Below are positions 1 to 13,400 of a stretch of 64,000 bases of DNA, in pieces. The notes beneath the pieces are model-generated. The model was not told the origin of the DNA. It saw only the letters and a program-made list of their open reading frames with translations, and did not search any database. Origin of the DNA: Acanthopleura granulata (taxonomy: Eukaryota; Mollusca; Polyplacophora; Chitonida; Chitonidae); contig JABBOT010000016.1 of assembly GCA_016165875.1 (NCBI GenBank), forward strand, positions 4,296,230-4,360,229, written 5' to 3'. The first letter of the stretch is position 1, and every line of letters begins with the position of its first letter. The position numbers were made by a program, and so were the translations under genes.

Positions 1-239
1 TTTCTATACAAAAAGGTAACTTGTATTTAGCCGGGGCTTCTAAAATCATCTGATAATGGAAATTAATGGTTGTCCAAATTAATAAAAGACTAAAAAAAGA
101 AAAAATACACAAGAGAATGACTTTTATTGCGTTTTACTTTTATGTGTCACTGTCTCTCAAATCTGTTCAAGACATAGATTTTTCAGGTTCATCAGTACTG
201 AATCGCTCGGCTTCTGACACGTCGAGGTCAAGTGACAAG

Positions 240-516
240 AGGGGGCCTCTGTGGCTCAGTCAGTTAATATGCTAACACAGCGCAATGACCGAAGCCTTCC
301 ACTAATGCGGTCGCTGTGAGTTCAAGCCCAGCTCATGCTGGCTTCCTCTCCGGCTATACCTGGGAAGATCTGCCAGCAACCGTGGGTTTCCCCAGGGCTC
401 TGCCCGGTTTCCTCCCACCACAATGATGGCTGCCGTAGTATAAGTGAAATATTCTTGTACGTTGTAAAACATCAATCAAATGAATAAATAAATAAATACA
501 TAAATAAATAAATCAA
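240..516 (+). mobile_element. tRNA-derived SINE, full length
   Basis: Starts GGGGGCCTCTGTGGCTCAG (A-box-like, TGGCTCAGTCAG), B-box-like GAGTTCAAGCCC near 318, a central region with TATAAGTGAAATATTCTTG, and an AATAAATAAATA tail. It belongs to the same family as the other SINEs listed. Confidence 0.85.
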
Positions 517-1005
517 GTGACAGGATTCTGAGGTCAGTTCATAGTCAGATCGGACATCACCAGGGGTCAGCTGGACACGATTCTGACCCAGTCCATGCAA
601 CAGTTAAGCAGGCTGGAGTGTCTGGCTGTAAGTGCCTTGGAATCTTGCTGACTCTCCTCCTTTGTGAGGCGACCAAGCCCATCACTGTTCTGTCATTTTT
701 ATTCAGAAATGTGTCACATTCACTGACCACAAGTGAGTCCCGAAGTGCAACATTGTAAAGGTTTCTTTCGTGAGCTGAAGTGCAGGCAGCCGTCAACTAA
801 CTCTGGTCCGAGGCTACATCTCCAATCAGTTAAAATCCGCCCGAAAATCCCCTCTCCACTTCAGCAGTGGAGAACGGGAAGCACAAGATCATGTCTACAA
901 CCAGTAATATGTTTCTGTACTCCGGCCTTTTTTTTTCCTTCAAAATTCACAAGCTATCAACTTAAGCTCCACATTTACTAATCTAAGCCCATATATAAGT
1001 CTGAT

Positions 1006-1278
1006 TTGTTTAGTTATTTATTTGAGGGGTGTTTTATGCCATACTCAACAATATTTCACCTATATGAAAGCTGACAGCCAGCATTATGATGGGAGGAAAC
1101 GGAACTGAGCCCAGGGGAAACCCACGACCACCCGCAGATTGCTGGCAGATCTTCTCACGTACGGTCTGAGAGGAAGTCAGCATGAGCTGGGCTTGAACTC
1201 ACAGGGACTGCATTGGTGGGAGGCTTCAGTCTTTGCGTTGTGCTAGCGCACTAACTGACTGAGCCACGGAGGCCCCCA
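1006..1278 (-). mobile_element. tRNA-derived SINE, full length
   Basis: Reverse orientation: TTATTTATTTGA tail side at 1010, GTGTTTTATGCCATACTCAA, TATGATGGGAGGAAAC, then the head ending ACTGAGCCACGGAGGCCCC at 1278. It lies in the intron after E48. Confidence 0.85.
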
Positions 1279-1369
1279 TGTAAGTTCGATGTCCTTAAGC
1301 TCCGGCAACTCCTCTATATCACTTCCTATGCTAGAAACCATAATTATACTCTGAGGAGGTGAAACTCAC

Positions 1370-1486
1370 CACATTCCAACTCATCTGTGTTGTCACGGCA
1401 ATCGTTGTCATGGTCACAACGGAAGTGGAGCGGTATACAGCGCCCGTTGTTGCACCTGAACTGAGTCAGGGAACACGTGCGAGTGG
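1370..1486 (-). CDS. LRP1: LRP1 exon E48: LDLR-A repeat 2 of cluster III
   Basis: Phase 1-1, 39 codons. [32 protein letters not shown]. Acceptor CTTCAG, donor G|GTGAGT. The gene continues below position 1; 1-1369 contains only intron and two SINEs. Confidence 0.92.
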
Positions 1487-4400
1487 CTGAAGTCATAAAA
1501 ACACTCAGGATTACATCACAGGGGTTCCCCATGTATGTATGTATGATGGGGTTTTATGTTGTACACAACAATTTTTCAGTCCTGGGAGGACAGGAATCCT
1601 TAGAATGTATACACACTGTGTCTTCTTGTAGCAGAGTTCATGCTGCTTCCATGCTGCCACCACTGGAACATCATGCCAGAGGTACTAGACATGACACCCA
1701 GCACCAGTCACATTATAATGACACTGGGCTGACCAATCCTGTTTCCTTGCTCTGACCTCTTAATGCTGAGCGCTAAACGAGGCAGCAGCAAGTATTGTTT
1801 TTAAAGTCTTTGGAATGACCCGACCTGGGATTGATCCCCGATTTCCTGACCCCAACCTTCCCAATGAATTTCGGGTAACTTAAGTATTATCAATACTAGT
1901 TTTAATCTCACAACGTAGGAAGTTTTGACTTCCAATTAAGGTTATCTCTGATCTATATTTACGGTTTTTGTTCATGTAAGATTTTCTGAAAAAAAAAAGG
2001 TATTTCAAAGAAGACTTTTGTATAGGCTGTCTTATACAAAGTTTCCTCACAATATACAGCAGTATGTAACAGCCCCTTTGCCAAGCATTAATGCACAACT
2101 GGAAGTTCCTCTGGGAACTCTGGAAGTTTCCAGAGGAAAGGATCGTCAATCCTTATATTGTAAAGGTTTGTAAGAAATTCATATTCCTGAAACATAACTA
2201 TTAAATGGTGAGTGCAAATATTCAGTATTTACCAAGTACATGTACATTAATAATACAGGTGTAAATAAAAAAAAAGAGTTATTTTTTCGTTTTGCCTGTT
2301 TCTGCATATTTTTAATCCATACTCGTGATTTTGTGGAAGTGGGCAATAATTTGCTCAAATATGGACACAAACTTGGTATGTAACTTCCAATCCTACAAAA
2401 TGGAAGAAGTCAACAAAACTGATATCTGGTAGGCTGAACAACTAAAATTTGCCATGGAGCAGTCGTGCGCCAAATATCAATTCATTATGAGAAACACTTT
2501 TTGAAAATTAGTCTGAAAAACAGATTTTTAATTTTTCACTTATGCCACAGTGGTCCGCATTATGGGGGGAAGAAAAATGGGCAGAGCCCCAGGGGGAAAC
2601 AAAACCCTGTTTTGAGATTTCTTTCGATCATTTATTTATTTAGTTAATTGGTGTTAACGCCGCACTCGAGAATATTTCACTTGTACGGCTGCGGCCAGCA
2701 TTATGGTGGGAGGAAACCGGGCAGACCAAGGGGGAAACCCACGGCCATGCGCAGGTTGCTGACAGACCTTCTCATCTATAGCCAGAGAGGATCAGAACAG
2801 CACATACAAAAGAACAGGAGATGCAGACTGTACGCAGCATCTGGCCAACAGTGGGTTTATAAAAAAAAGGAAAGAAAACAACCAAAGGCACTTTACCACA
2901 CAGTTCTGCGACCTCGTCCGATCCGTCCCCACAATCGTTATCCAGGTCACACGTCCAGCTGGGGTTGATACAGCGGCCGTTACTGCAGATGAACTGCTCC
3001 CCCGTGCAGTTGTTGGAGTTGGGCACACACCTCTTCTGGTCACTGGCTAGTACCATGTTGTTCATAGAGGGACAGGTGCATTCTGTGCCACCGCCGGGGG
3101 AGGGATGACAGCTGTGGGAACAGCCGCCGTTGTTCACCTCACACGGGTTTACAGTACCTGAAAATAGGAGCAAGGACACGTGACATGACAGTTTAACATG
3201 TTTCAGTCAATTCTGATTTCACAAACCACAATCACTGGCAGTGAGGTCAGGGTGTTTCAGTCTGTCCAGTATGGTCCAAACAGTCCCCTGTAGCGCCTCG
3301 GTCTTTATTTCCATTTTGATCACTGCATAAAAATGCCAAAAAATAATGAAGACCATATTAGGAATCGATCAGCGCGAAATGACGCGTTAGATGATGCATA
3401 CTTTGTTTAAACGTGGTCTGTTCCTTTACGTCAGTAGGCTTGTCTCCAGCGACTCTTGTATCTCTTCTTCAATAAACCTAACTTGCATATTATATTTCTT
3501 TATTTGATTGGTGTTTTACTCTGGGAAGGGGGTGGGGGGAGGGGCATTTCTTTGCATTGCTGTATAAGTAATACCATGTAAAAGGAAGGCTCACCAATAC
3601 AGCATGCAAATCTGTATGTCACACTTAAAAAGGTTTGTCAGTATCTACCCAAAGGTCAGTGGTTTACCCTGAAGACTACAGTTTTCTCCACTCACAAAGC
3701 TAACTACCATGTAAAACACGTAAAGCATTCTGGAGTGTAGCGTTAAATTTATTGATTTATTTAATTGATTGGTGTTTTACGTCGTACTTAAGAATATTTC
3801 ACTCATACAACGGTGGTCAGCATTATGGTGGGAGGAAACCAGGCAGGGCCCAGGGGAAACCCACGACCATTCGCAGATTGCCGCCACATTATAGTGGAAA
3901 ATTCTTGAATACAGCATCAAACACTAATCACATTTCAACCATCACAGTGATTCACATAAATTACATGACATCTACTGCATTATGTGTGATTTTCCAAGCC
4001 TTAACATAGAAAGACTACAGATAAACTCTTGTTTATCTGCCCCTTGGAGACTTGGATGAGTCATGTGCTTTAAAAGTCGCTCTATTCCACAACTGATATA
4101 CACAAGTTGTAAAGTACGTTCAGAAGCTATAGTATTATGAAAAAATTCCACTTGAATGTTGACAATAATTTTACTTCCACTGTTGATGGTGTGCGGACGA
4201 ATTAGTAGATTGACACTCACACTGCTGTCTCTCTCCCGTGTAGATGTGGATTCCCATTGGGCGGTAAGGCAGCTTGGATGCCATGACAAAGAGATTCGCA
4301 CCTGTGTGCTTCTCAGCTCGGTACACCCCACCTGTGGAGATAAACCACATGATTAAATGACTGATTGATTGATTAAGTGAAAGTCATCCACTTAGTCTTG

Positions 4401-7400
4401 AAAGAATTATTAAATCTTCAACTGTTACTCTTTTCACTCCAATTTATGTCATACTTCCCAGGTCTTCTCCTTGAACAACATCAGCAAACCTTTCGGATAA
4501 CGTGTCATTGTTTACCAGCAGCTTTCGTAATTGTACCTTTACAAAGGTGTATAAAACTGAAAATATAGGTAACATTAACATGTGACGCTTGATGCATTTC
4601 GTATCAATGTATTCTGATGGGAGGAATAAGTGATTACCGTAAACGTCCTAAAATTTCATCCATGACGAAGTTACTCATTTTTCCTGATTCTGAGACTTCT
4701 ACTGATTTTAGAAAGGTGTTTTGAGGTTTGTTTGGAAGATGGGATGATGTCCTACTGGAATCAGAATCAAAAAACAACATTTTCTGACAGGTTTTGCCTC
4801 TAAAAGTTTTCTTTCATGAGAGAAATTTTAAGTCATTCACAGTAACATATCAATGCAACGTACGTAGCCTCCAGTCCGTCCAGTAAATGTGATGACCAAA
4901 CACTGTCATGGAGAATGGATGGATAGCTGTCTCCACTATCACCTCACGATAACTTCCGTCCAAATCTGAACGCTCAATGCGATCTCTGAGAAAGCAGGGT
5001 GAAAAAGATTGATGGTACATGTACTCTGACAGCTCGCTACAGACATGTACCAATATTTCCTGGGGGGAGGGGGAGGGGGAGGGGGAGAGGGAGATGGGAA
5101 AGTCAAACTGAACTTGAAAAATGCTTAACCTCTTTAGCCCAATTAATCAAGATGGTCAATTTTTATTTCGAAAAACTTAATTTCAAAATATGCCAATAGT
5201 CAATTTACACTCGTTTCTTATCTGGGTTACCCAGATGACCAAAGTGTCTGGAAAAAAACCTTTTTTTGCACTTATGTCTTATTTGTCACTAATGAAGAAT
5301 GGACCAAACAATTCCTAAATTCAGATCCCAATCTGTGTCACCCCCAAAAAGGTAATGGATTGGTCCTTTAGGCCAAGGTCAACCCACGCATAAAGGTCCA
5401 TCCAAATCAGTTAAAGTTTTTCTGCATAAAAGTTGCCGACAGACACAGACAGACAAAGAAATAAATACAGCTACAAACATAAATCTCCTTTGGCAATATT
5501 GAACTTGATACTTTAACCCCATTCATGCAATAAAACCCCCTAAAGCACGATTTTACATGAAGTCTGACGAGTGCTGCTGGAATGCTAAAAGCCAGCTACT
5601 AGTGCATTAGAGGTGAGACTGTGGCATGAAACAACGATCTCTTATTCTAGAGAGATATATATGTATATACACATTATTTAAACCTGCAAGTTTTCCGTTT
5701 TTTGTTTGTTTCTCGTTCATTCATCCACCGAATAACAGAATTTTCTGTGAAGTTTGACTGACTTTTTATCGGAACAACTGAAAGTAAAAGACAGCTCATG
5801 ACTGAGGCACTGCTCATTAAAACGATTACAAAAATTGTCTTTTCAATCCAAAAACCTGTTTGAATTTGTATGAATTCGTTGCTGAATTATCTTCGTTTGA
5901 AGTGTGGAGTATATAGCTGTCGTAGGCGCCCAAGCTTTCAAGCTTACGAGAGATTGAGCAATCAGAGAGCTAGGAGGCATCAGCCGTCCATAAGTTGTGA
6001 CATAAATGTTCTGAGCTGACTGTCAGTGTAACATATATTAATGTTTTATATGTATGTTTTAATGTTATATGCTTTCATTATAACAAGTACAATCGTGAAC
6101 AACACTGCAAAGTATTTCCAGGCCCTGGTGCTCTGGCAGGAGTACGTTTCTTTTTAAAAAGTTTAAAAAGTTAAAGAAAGACTTCCTATAAAATATAAGT
6201 ACTTCTGTGCGTCAGCCCAGTACAGCTTATCGGTGTCATAATCCAGTGTAAGGCCATTGGGCCAGCCCAGGTCTTCGCCCACAATCGTCTCACGCAGATT
6301 TCCTGCCATTGAAGAACGCTGAATTCTGGGTGTGGCCCCCCATTCTGTCCAATACAAGTGCCTGTCACAAAAAAACATAAACTGAACATATCACACTAGT
6401 CTTTATTGCTGCGCTGGAGCAGATGGGTGACATAAATTTTAAACCTTTCTAATTTTTTTCCGAAATTCCTGAAGTGATTGAGGAATTCCATCACTTCTTG
6501 AGCTTTCATTGAGGATTTTTTTTCTTCAGTCTTCAATTTGAGATTGACATCAGGTTAAATTTGTCACACAGATTTCTTATGGTGTAACCAGGCCTCACCC
6601 TCTGCAAGGGTCCACCAGAATGGCTCTGGGACGATCGGCCATGCCCAGGGTCACCAGATGAGAGCGGTCAAGTCCCACGGCGAAGATCCGGTTCAGTTTC
6701 CCATCCGTCCAGTACAGTTTTTTTCCCACCCAGTCCACGGCGACGCCTTCAGGGGATCCGATTGTCACCGAACCTGAAACAGTCGTCAACGAACGGTATA
6801 ATTCATGAAATTGCCAGGGTCCACTGGCACAAAGCCCTCTTAACATTGTCAGCACGTAACTGTCACGGCAACCAGCAGTGTAAGCATTACCGCATCACGA
6901 CAGTTACGTGTTCGTAACTTTAAGAGGGTTTCGTGTAAGCCGAGCCAGGTGTACAGGTATTATGATATACATCACAGGTTCTCCACTCGTTTAAAAAAGC
7001 AAAAATGTTTGCCTTCCACCAGTTCATGCAGGCTTCCTCTCCAGCCATACATGGGAAGGTTTGTAAAAGCAATCTGCGGATGGTCAAGGGATTCCAATGG
7101 GCTTTACTCAGATTCTTCACATCATAACGCTGGTCTTCATCATAGAAGTGAAAACATCCTTGAGTATGGCATAAAACACCAATCAAATAAATATACAGAT
7201 CAAGGGCTTTTACAGATATCAAATCCTTAATTTTCCAGCACTTTAAAAAAAGATTCAGCTCAAGTACAAAGATCTCCAAATTTATGGGAATTTTTCTGGT
7301 CGCTTATTTTTCAGTCTACATTTGTGTATTTTGAAAACAATGAAACATAATATTCACCACTGAGAATTAATTACTTTCACGGGCTCCTCCCAAAGAATAA

Positions 7401-10400
7401 TTTTTCTTTAATAAGGGCAAAAGGTCTTGAAAAAGCCTTTCAACAATCTTCAAGAACGTTTGATAGATTTCGGAGTGACTGATTGATTGAGTGATTGAGA
7501 AATCTTCATTATAATGATAATGTGATTCGCGAATGAAAGTGGTTCAAAATCCCGCTCAATTAAAACACATAAGAGCCGGACAAGGCCCTGTTTCTTCTCA
7601 CCAGTGGTGTTTTCATTCACAATGAAGTCCTGCACCTCGGTCAACCCTTGTTTGACACGACTCAGTTTCCTCCCCTTGACCTCTGTGAAGTAGATGTAGC
7701 CGTCAAGGTAGTCGAAGTCCAAGCCCACGGAGCCGTTGAGACCAGTGATGGTTGGAATCGGGACTCCGGGTGTGGAAGGATCCAGATGGAGGCTTCGGAT
7801 GTCTTTTTCTGTGGCATACACCAGGTATTCCCTCACATCTAGGGGGGAAAACAAGAGCATGAAGTCTGTCAAGTAAGGCAAAAATGCCCCCCCCTCCCCC
7901 CCCCAAAATTTGTACGATTATAAATCATTTCTTCTCCCAGACACCAGAAGCCTATTTGAAATCAGTGATAGTTTGGAAAAACATAGACAAAAAGTTGAAG
8001 GAATGTTAATGACTTCTTATCCCAGAAGCTTGTTTCTCTGGTTTTTCACTGTCTGTTTTTGCATCAGTCTGAACATGACACATTCTGTTAATGTATCAAA
8101 AATGTCCTTCCTGGCAACACAAGTTCATACCTAAGCTTTGCTGATTTCATAACTCATGTGCTGTATGCTGTGTAGATCTAACATACCTGCTATCTAACAC
8201 ATCGTAATTTCCAGGGGCCTCTGTGGCTCAGTCCGTTCACGCGCTAATGCAGCGCAATGACCGAAGCCTCCCACCAATGCGGTCGTTGTGAGTTCAAGCC
8301 CAGCTCACGCTGGCTTCCTCTCCGGCCATACGTGGGAAGGTCTGCCAGCAACCTGTGGATGGTCGTGGGTTTCCGCCAGGCTCTGCCCGGTTTCCTCCCA
8401 CCATAACCCTGGCCGCCGGCGTATAAGTGAAGTATTCTTGAGTACGACGTAAAACTCCAATCAAATAAATAAATAAATAAATACCGTAATTTTCAGTAAT
8501 TCTCAGAATTCATCCACTACTCTTCACTTCCCCATACTTTCCTATGTCTACAGGTCTATGAAACTTAGTCCCCAGCTTCCCATCATAATATTTTGGAAAA
8601 CTGCTGCGGGCGATGGAACAAGTTTCATTTTTTCCTGATCATGATACGACTAAATTTACGATGATGTCATGTTTTGTGCCAATCTGTTGTGTGTGGGGAG
8701 GGGTGGCATGCAGGCAGTGACAGGAAACAAGGAATTCAGAGAGACATGCCTAAAATGAATGGGTGTATGCAGCCTAGGATACAAAGACTATCAATGACTT
8801 TATGATGAAACGCCAGTGGTAGCAAGGTAATCTTGTGGCTTTCAGATTTGATTCCCTTTCCCCAGTTTGATTCCCTGTTCCCTGTTTGATTCCCTGTTCC
8901 CTGTTTGATTCCCTGTTCCCAGTCTGAGGCTGGGACTGAACCAACACTTCAGGTTCCTACCGACTGTAAGACAAATACTTTAAGTACTGTGCCATGATGG
9001 ACACCTGTAGGACCTGTCAAACAGACTATGGTTATCGCCGCACAAACCTCCGCATGTCCGTCCGTCTGTCTGCAAGGCCCCTGTGGCGCACGTGCAAGTC
9101 GGCTGTGTGGCATTGGGCAACACAAAACACACCTGTCCACACCCACCATTGTTAACAGAGCAGGGGTTCGCGTCTGAAATTTGATGTAAAATTACCCGAA
9201 TTAAGAAATTTGAAATTTAATTCTCAATTTCATCCAAATCAAGAAACGAGCACTCGTTTGCCTGCAGCGGATGCTATATGCGTCTGATAACTCAGAAAGA
9301 GGGAGAACGCCATGATGTAACAATGACACCAATGACAGGTCGCAAAAGAATGTTGCATGAACATTGTGAATAATGTTATGACGTCATAATTCCCCAATCA
9401 CTGCTTGGTCATTCCAAGATCCTCGACGTGACAGGAAATAGCTGTTGAAGCTTCTTTTGTTCTTCAAGAAACAAATTTTCAGCACAGTTTTTAGGGTCTT
9501 TCGCGGGATAAATTCATTACATGGTTGCTCAGTGAAAGGATATGAAACAATATGGGGTCAATAAGCCTCACGCTAGGCTCGGCTGAGTTTCGTATCCTTT
9601 CACTCAGTTACCACGTAACTAATCATATTACTGTAATTTACCTAAAGTTTGGCATGTAAAAAAACACTTTCCAAAGAGTGTAAAGGTCTTAAAAAGATAC
9701 ATTTGATGTCAACATTTCGTTTTTTCTAAAAACAAACTTCAAAACTTCAACCCTCACACAGAAATTCATATGTGGCTCTCTAAGGTGGGTGAATCAATCA
9801 GAATCAAGCAAAGTGTGCCAACCAAAAAATGCTAAATTTCAGGTGAAATACAGGTTTTACTTATGAATGTCAGAAAACACACAAACACAAGGAACCTACG
9901 AGCTGGTTGGACAGAGGGGTCAAACAGGGCAATGGACGTCAAACTGTCTAGGTGAGATTTGATCACTGTTGGAGGTATGGTACTAGGATCTTTACTGGTC
10001 ATCAAAATCTGAAACCACGAAGGAAATCGTTAAAACTCAATTTAGTTCATTAACTTGAAAAAAGGCAGAATGAGAAGGAGTCTTCATCAACAGATGCACA
10101 ACTGGAACCTAAAATACCAACAACTTTTTGTTTTTTTAATTCATTCATGTGCACATACAGTTCTACAGGTGGGCATGTTGACGATTGGTCAATAATCTGT
10201 TAATCTTTTGTTTTTTGCTTTTTTGGGGGGGGGGTTCCAAACCATTTACTATCAATATAGCTCAGGATATTAGTTCTCATTACACAATGAAGGTATGCAG
10301 TATTTTCGCCAATTTTTGTCAAACATAAAGGCAGAAGCAAAGGTTTAACCATAGACATTATGCACCCAAACTACTGACTCTGATACAGTTTTCAAAGGTG

Positions 10401-13400
10401 AGACTAGCCATTTTTCCTTAAATTACTATTTAAGCACACCATATGCTGATGCTAATCTTCATTTTTTTCTTCAGTTTTGTTATCCAACTGATGATCAAAA
10501 ACTGACAAACATCCTGACACACAAACATAATATGTGCTGGAATCATCATGGTGAAGTCATTTCATTTAAGTCATTTAAGTCAAATTTTCTATTTCAACAC
10601 AACAAACTGTTGATGAACTGACAGGGTATGAAAGACATGTTGTCCCCTCCAGTATCGATAGGAGACAAATATAAATTTAGAGATTAATACGTCTTTTATT
10701 ATTTCTTTCAACTGATATTCTATTTATTTCCTTATTTCATTGGTGTTTTATGTCGTACTCAAGACTATTTCAAATCTACACCTATTTCACAATATTTTAC
10801 GGTATAATAACACTTGCCTGCTTAAGGTTTTTATCAATCCAATACATATTTTGTCCAAATATGGCCACTCCTGTGAGAGCTGGGTAGTTGCTTCGGATGT
10901 ACTGCCGATTTCCTCCACTGAATGACACCCTCTGTGATTGGGTAAAGGAGCAGGAATGTAACAATGGATTTGAATGGTTCAAACTAGAGATAGCCTGATC
11001 AGCTAAAAATCGCTTATTAGCATCATTCTTGGCCAAATCAGTGTCTACTGCTGTGATATTAAAATTTCTCTTTCTTTGTGGTGTAGTGGAAAGGATTCAT
11101 GTAATGTTATGATAGAAATATAAATTTTGGAGCAAAAAGTATTTATTTGCTTGATTGATGTTTAACGCTGTATTCAAGAACATATCACTTATAAGATGGT
11201 GGCTAGCATTATGGTGGGAGGCCAAAAGTAAGGTTAATGTGAACAGCCCCAAAAAATCATGTTTTGGAACAAAAGGTTAGTGTGACTAGAAATGTATCGT
11301 AATGGGATCCAAAAAGATGCTTATGAAAAGACATAATTGATAAAAAATTGATAAGAATTATAACTTGGAAACACAAAAATTACAGCAGCCAGAAACAAGT
11401 TGTGATTGCACCCCAAAAAATTAATTATGAAAACAAAAAAATTTGTAAGATTTTAAAAAAAAAAAAAAAAAATTACAGTAAATGTCAGAATGAAAAAACC
11501 TAAAATTTTGTAATAAAAAAAGTTCCCTTCTGACCTGTATAGCATCAATGGTCCAGTCCGTCCAGTAGACATTGTGGGTCAGTATATCCACTGTTAGACT
11601 GACCGGGTGGTTAATACCGTTAGACACAATGACCGTTCTGTTTGACCCATCTAAGTTTGCCCGTTCTATGGAGGGTCGTTGACCAATGCCAGTCCAGTAC
11701 AGAAACCTGAGAGCCAATCAAAAGTGGTTTGCTTAAAAGATAACCATCTTTATGTTAACAATCTTTTCAAATAAAATTGCATTAACATTTTGAATACAGA
11801 ATATTTAACTCTCTGCCATTCGAGATTCATCGGCCATAAAGGATCTTTAAAATACAAATTTACCAATCAGCATCAATTTTAATACAGCAACAATCAATTG
11901 TATCTAAACAAGCCGATGAGAGTTGCTTGCCGGCTAGCCATGCCAATGAGCAAAGAACTTGAGACACTGTGTGCAGCCAGTTGCAGCAACAGTGTTAATA
12001 ACTTAGATCATGACAAAAATAGATAAAAGGCTTTAAGACATTAAATTCTTTTACATGGTGTTGAGGTTACTATGGAAATCCAGGTTTATAGATAGGGATG
12101 AATCATTATGAATCACCATCCATCAATATTATTTATTTGATTGGTGTTTTATGCCATACTCAACAATATTTCAATTATACAACGGCGAAAAGCATTATGC
12201 TGGCAGGTAGAGCTCAGTGGGAAACCCATGACAATCCACAGGTTGCTGGCGGACATTCCCGCCTACATCTGGAGAGGAAACCAGACTTGAACTGTGAGTT
12301 AAAGTCCAGCCTAGGCTGACTTCCTCTTCGACCATACATCAGTACTCGAGAAGGTCTGCCTGCAACCTGCGGATGGTCATGAGTTTCCACCGGGCTCTGC
12401 AGTTCATTCTGTGTTGAAGCACTCAGTCAAAACTCCTGCTTGATAAGGATAACAGCAAAATTAACAGTCAACGGATCTAAAGACATGACTTTCAGCAGTT
12501 TTCTGCCTGCTCCTCAGCAACCCCACACTGCTGATTCTTGTAAATTTTATCACTGTCAGAGTTTGCTTCCAGTCATGAGAATCAGTCAAAACTCACCGCT
12601 TGATTGGGTTAACAGCAATAGCGTGCAGCCTCAGTTCCAGCTCCTCAGCAATAACCAATCGGTGGTCAGTTTCCAGTCGTAACACCTCCACAAACATCCT
12701 CAAGGTGCGGCTGCTAATGAAGTACAGATTCCCTGCAAGAAAGGCAACCAAAGACGATAAGCTTACTCAAGAGTTTTAATGGCACAGTGTAGATAGAAAA
12801 GATATCGATTGAATCTCTTGGCTTTAATGGGTTTGGTATAGTGTAAACAGAAAAGGTGTTGATTAAGTCTGTCAGATTTATTTTGCTTACCCAGGTGTGC
12901 ATAAAAGAAGTTTAATTTATGCACAGTTTTAATGGTACAGCGTGAATAGAAAAGATGTTGAAAATCAATGTACTGTATCAGACCTACTATAAGCATCCTT
13001 TGAGATGCTACGTTACAACAACAGAGTCATGTCACTTAGAGACGTGACATCACAGCTTTACAGAATCATGGGGTCAATCTGCACAATTTAACATTGGCTG
13101 GTATATACAATATTGGAAATTTATTTACAACAGTGAAATAAAACATCTGATGTATGTTCTCCACTGATGCTGGGTATCATTTTGGCCAGCAGAAATGAAA
13201 TTCTGATCGTAGATTCTTCTTAACACGTAAGATGCGGATTCCATTGCAGAGGACAGGCAACTGAGCCTACTATGTCATAAAACAGTGATGTCATTTCACA
13301 AGGGTACTGAATTTTACTAATTCTGGATTTACTATTCATGTCGGTAAAATGTTTTTCAGAGGTTTCTTTGGAAGGTAAAATATATCCTACAAGAAAAAAC

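Noticed and set aside
240..516. Plus-strand open frames over SINE copies as small genes
   Set aside because: The same short frames recur at many SINE copies and reflect repeat sequence, not genes.
557..796. Minus-strand 79-codon frame after E48, tested as a next LRP1 exon
   Set aside because: No LDLR-A cysteine pattern or acidic cluster and no phase-1 splice sites in the right places.
7450..7601. Extension of exon E42 beyond its donor
   Set aside because: The open frame continues past G|GTGAGA, but the next exon E43 joins in phase 1 and the extra residues do not match a propeller.
12597..12732. Possible frameshift at the start of exon E37
   Set aside because: Careful recounting at 12718-12724 gives GAAGTACAG, and the exon reads NLYFISS in frame with correct phases at both ends.
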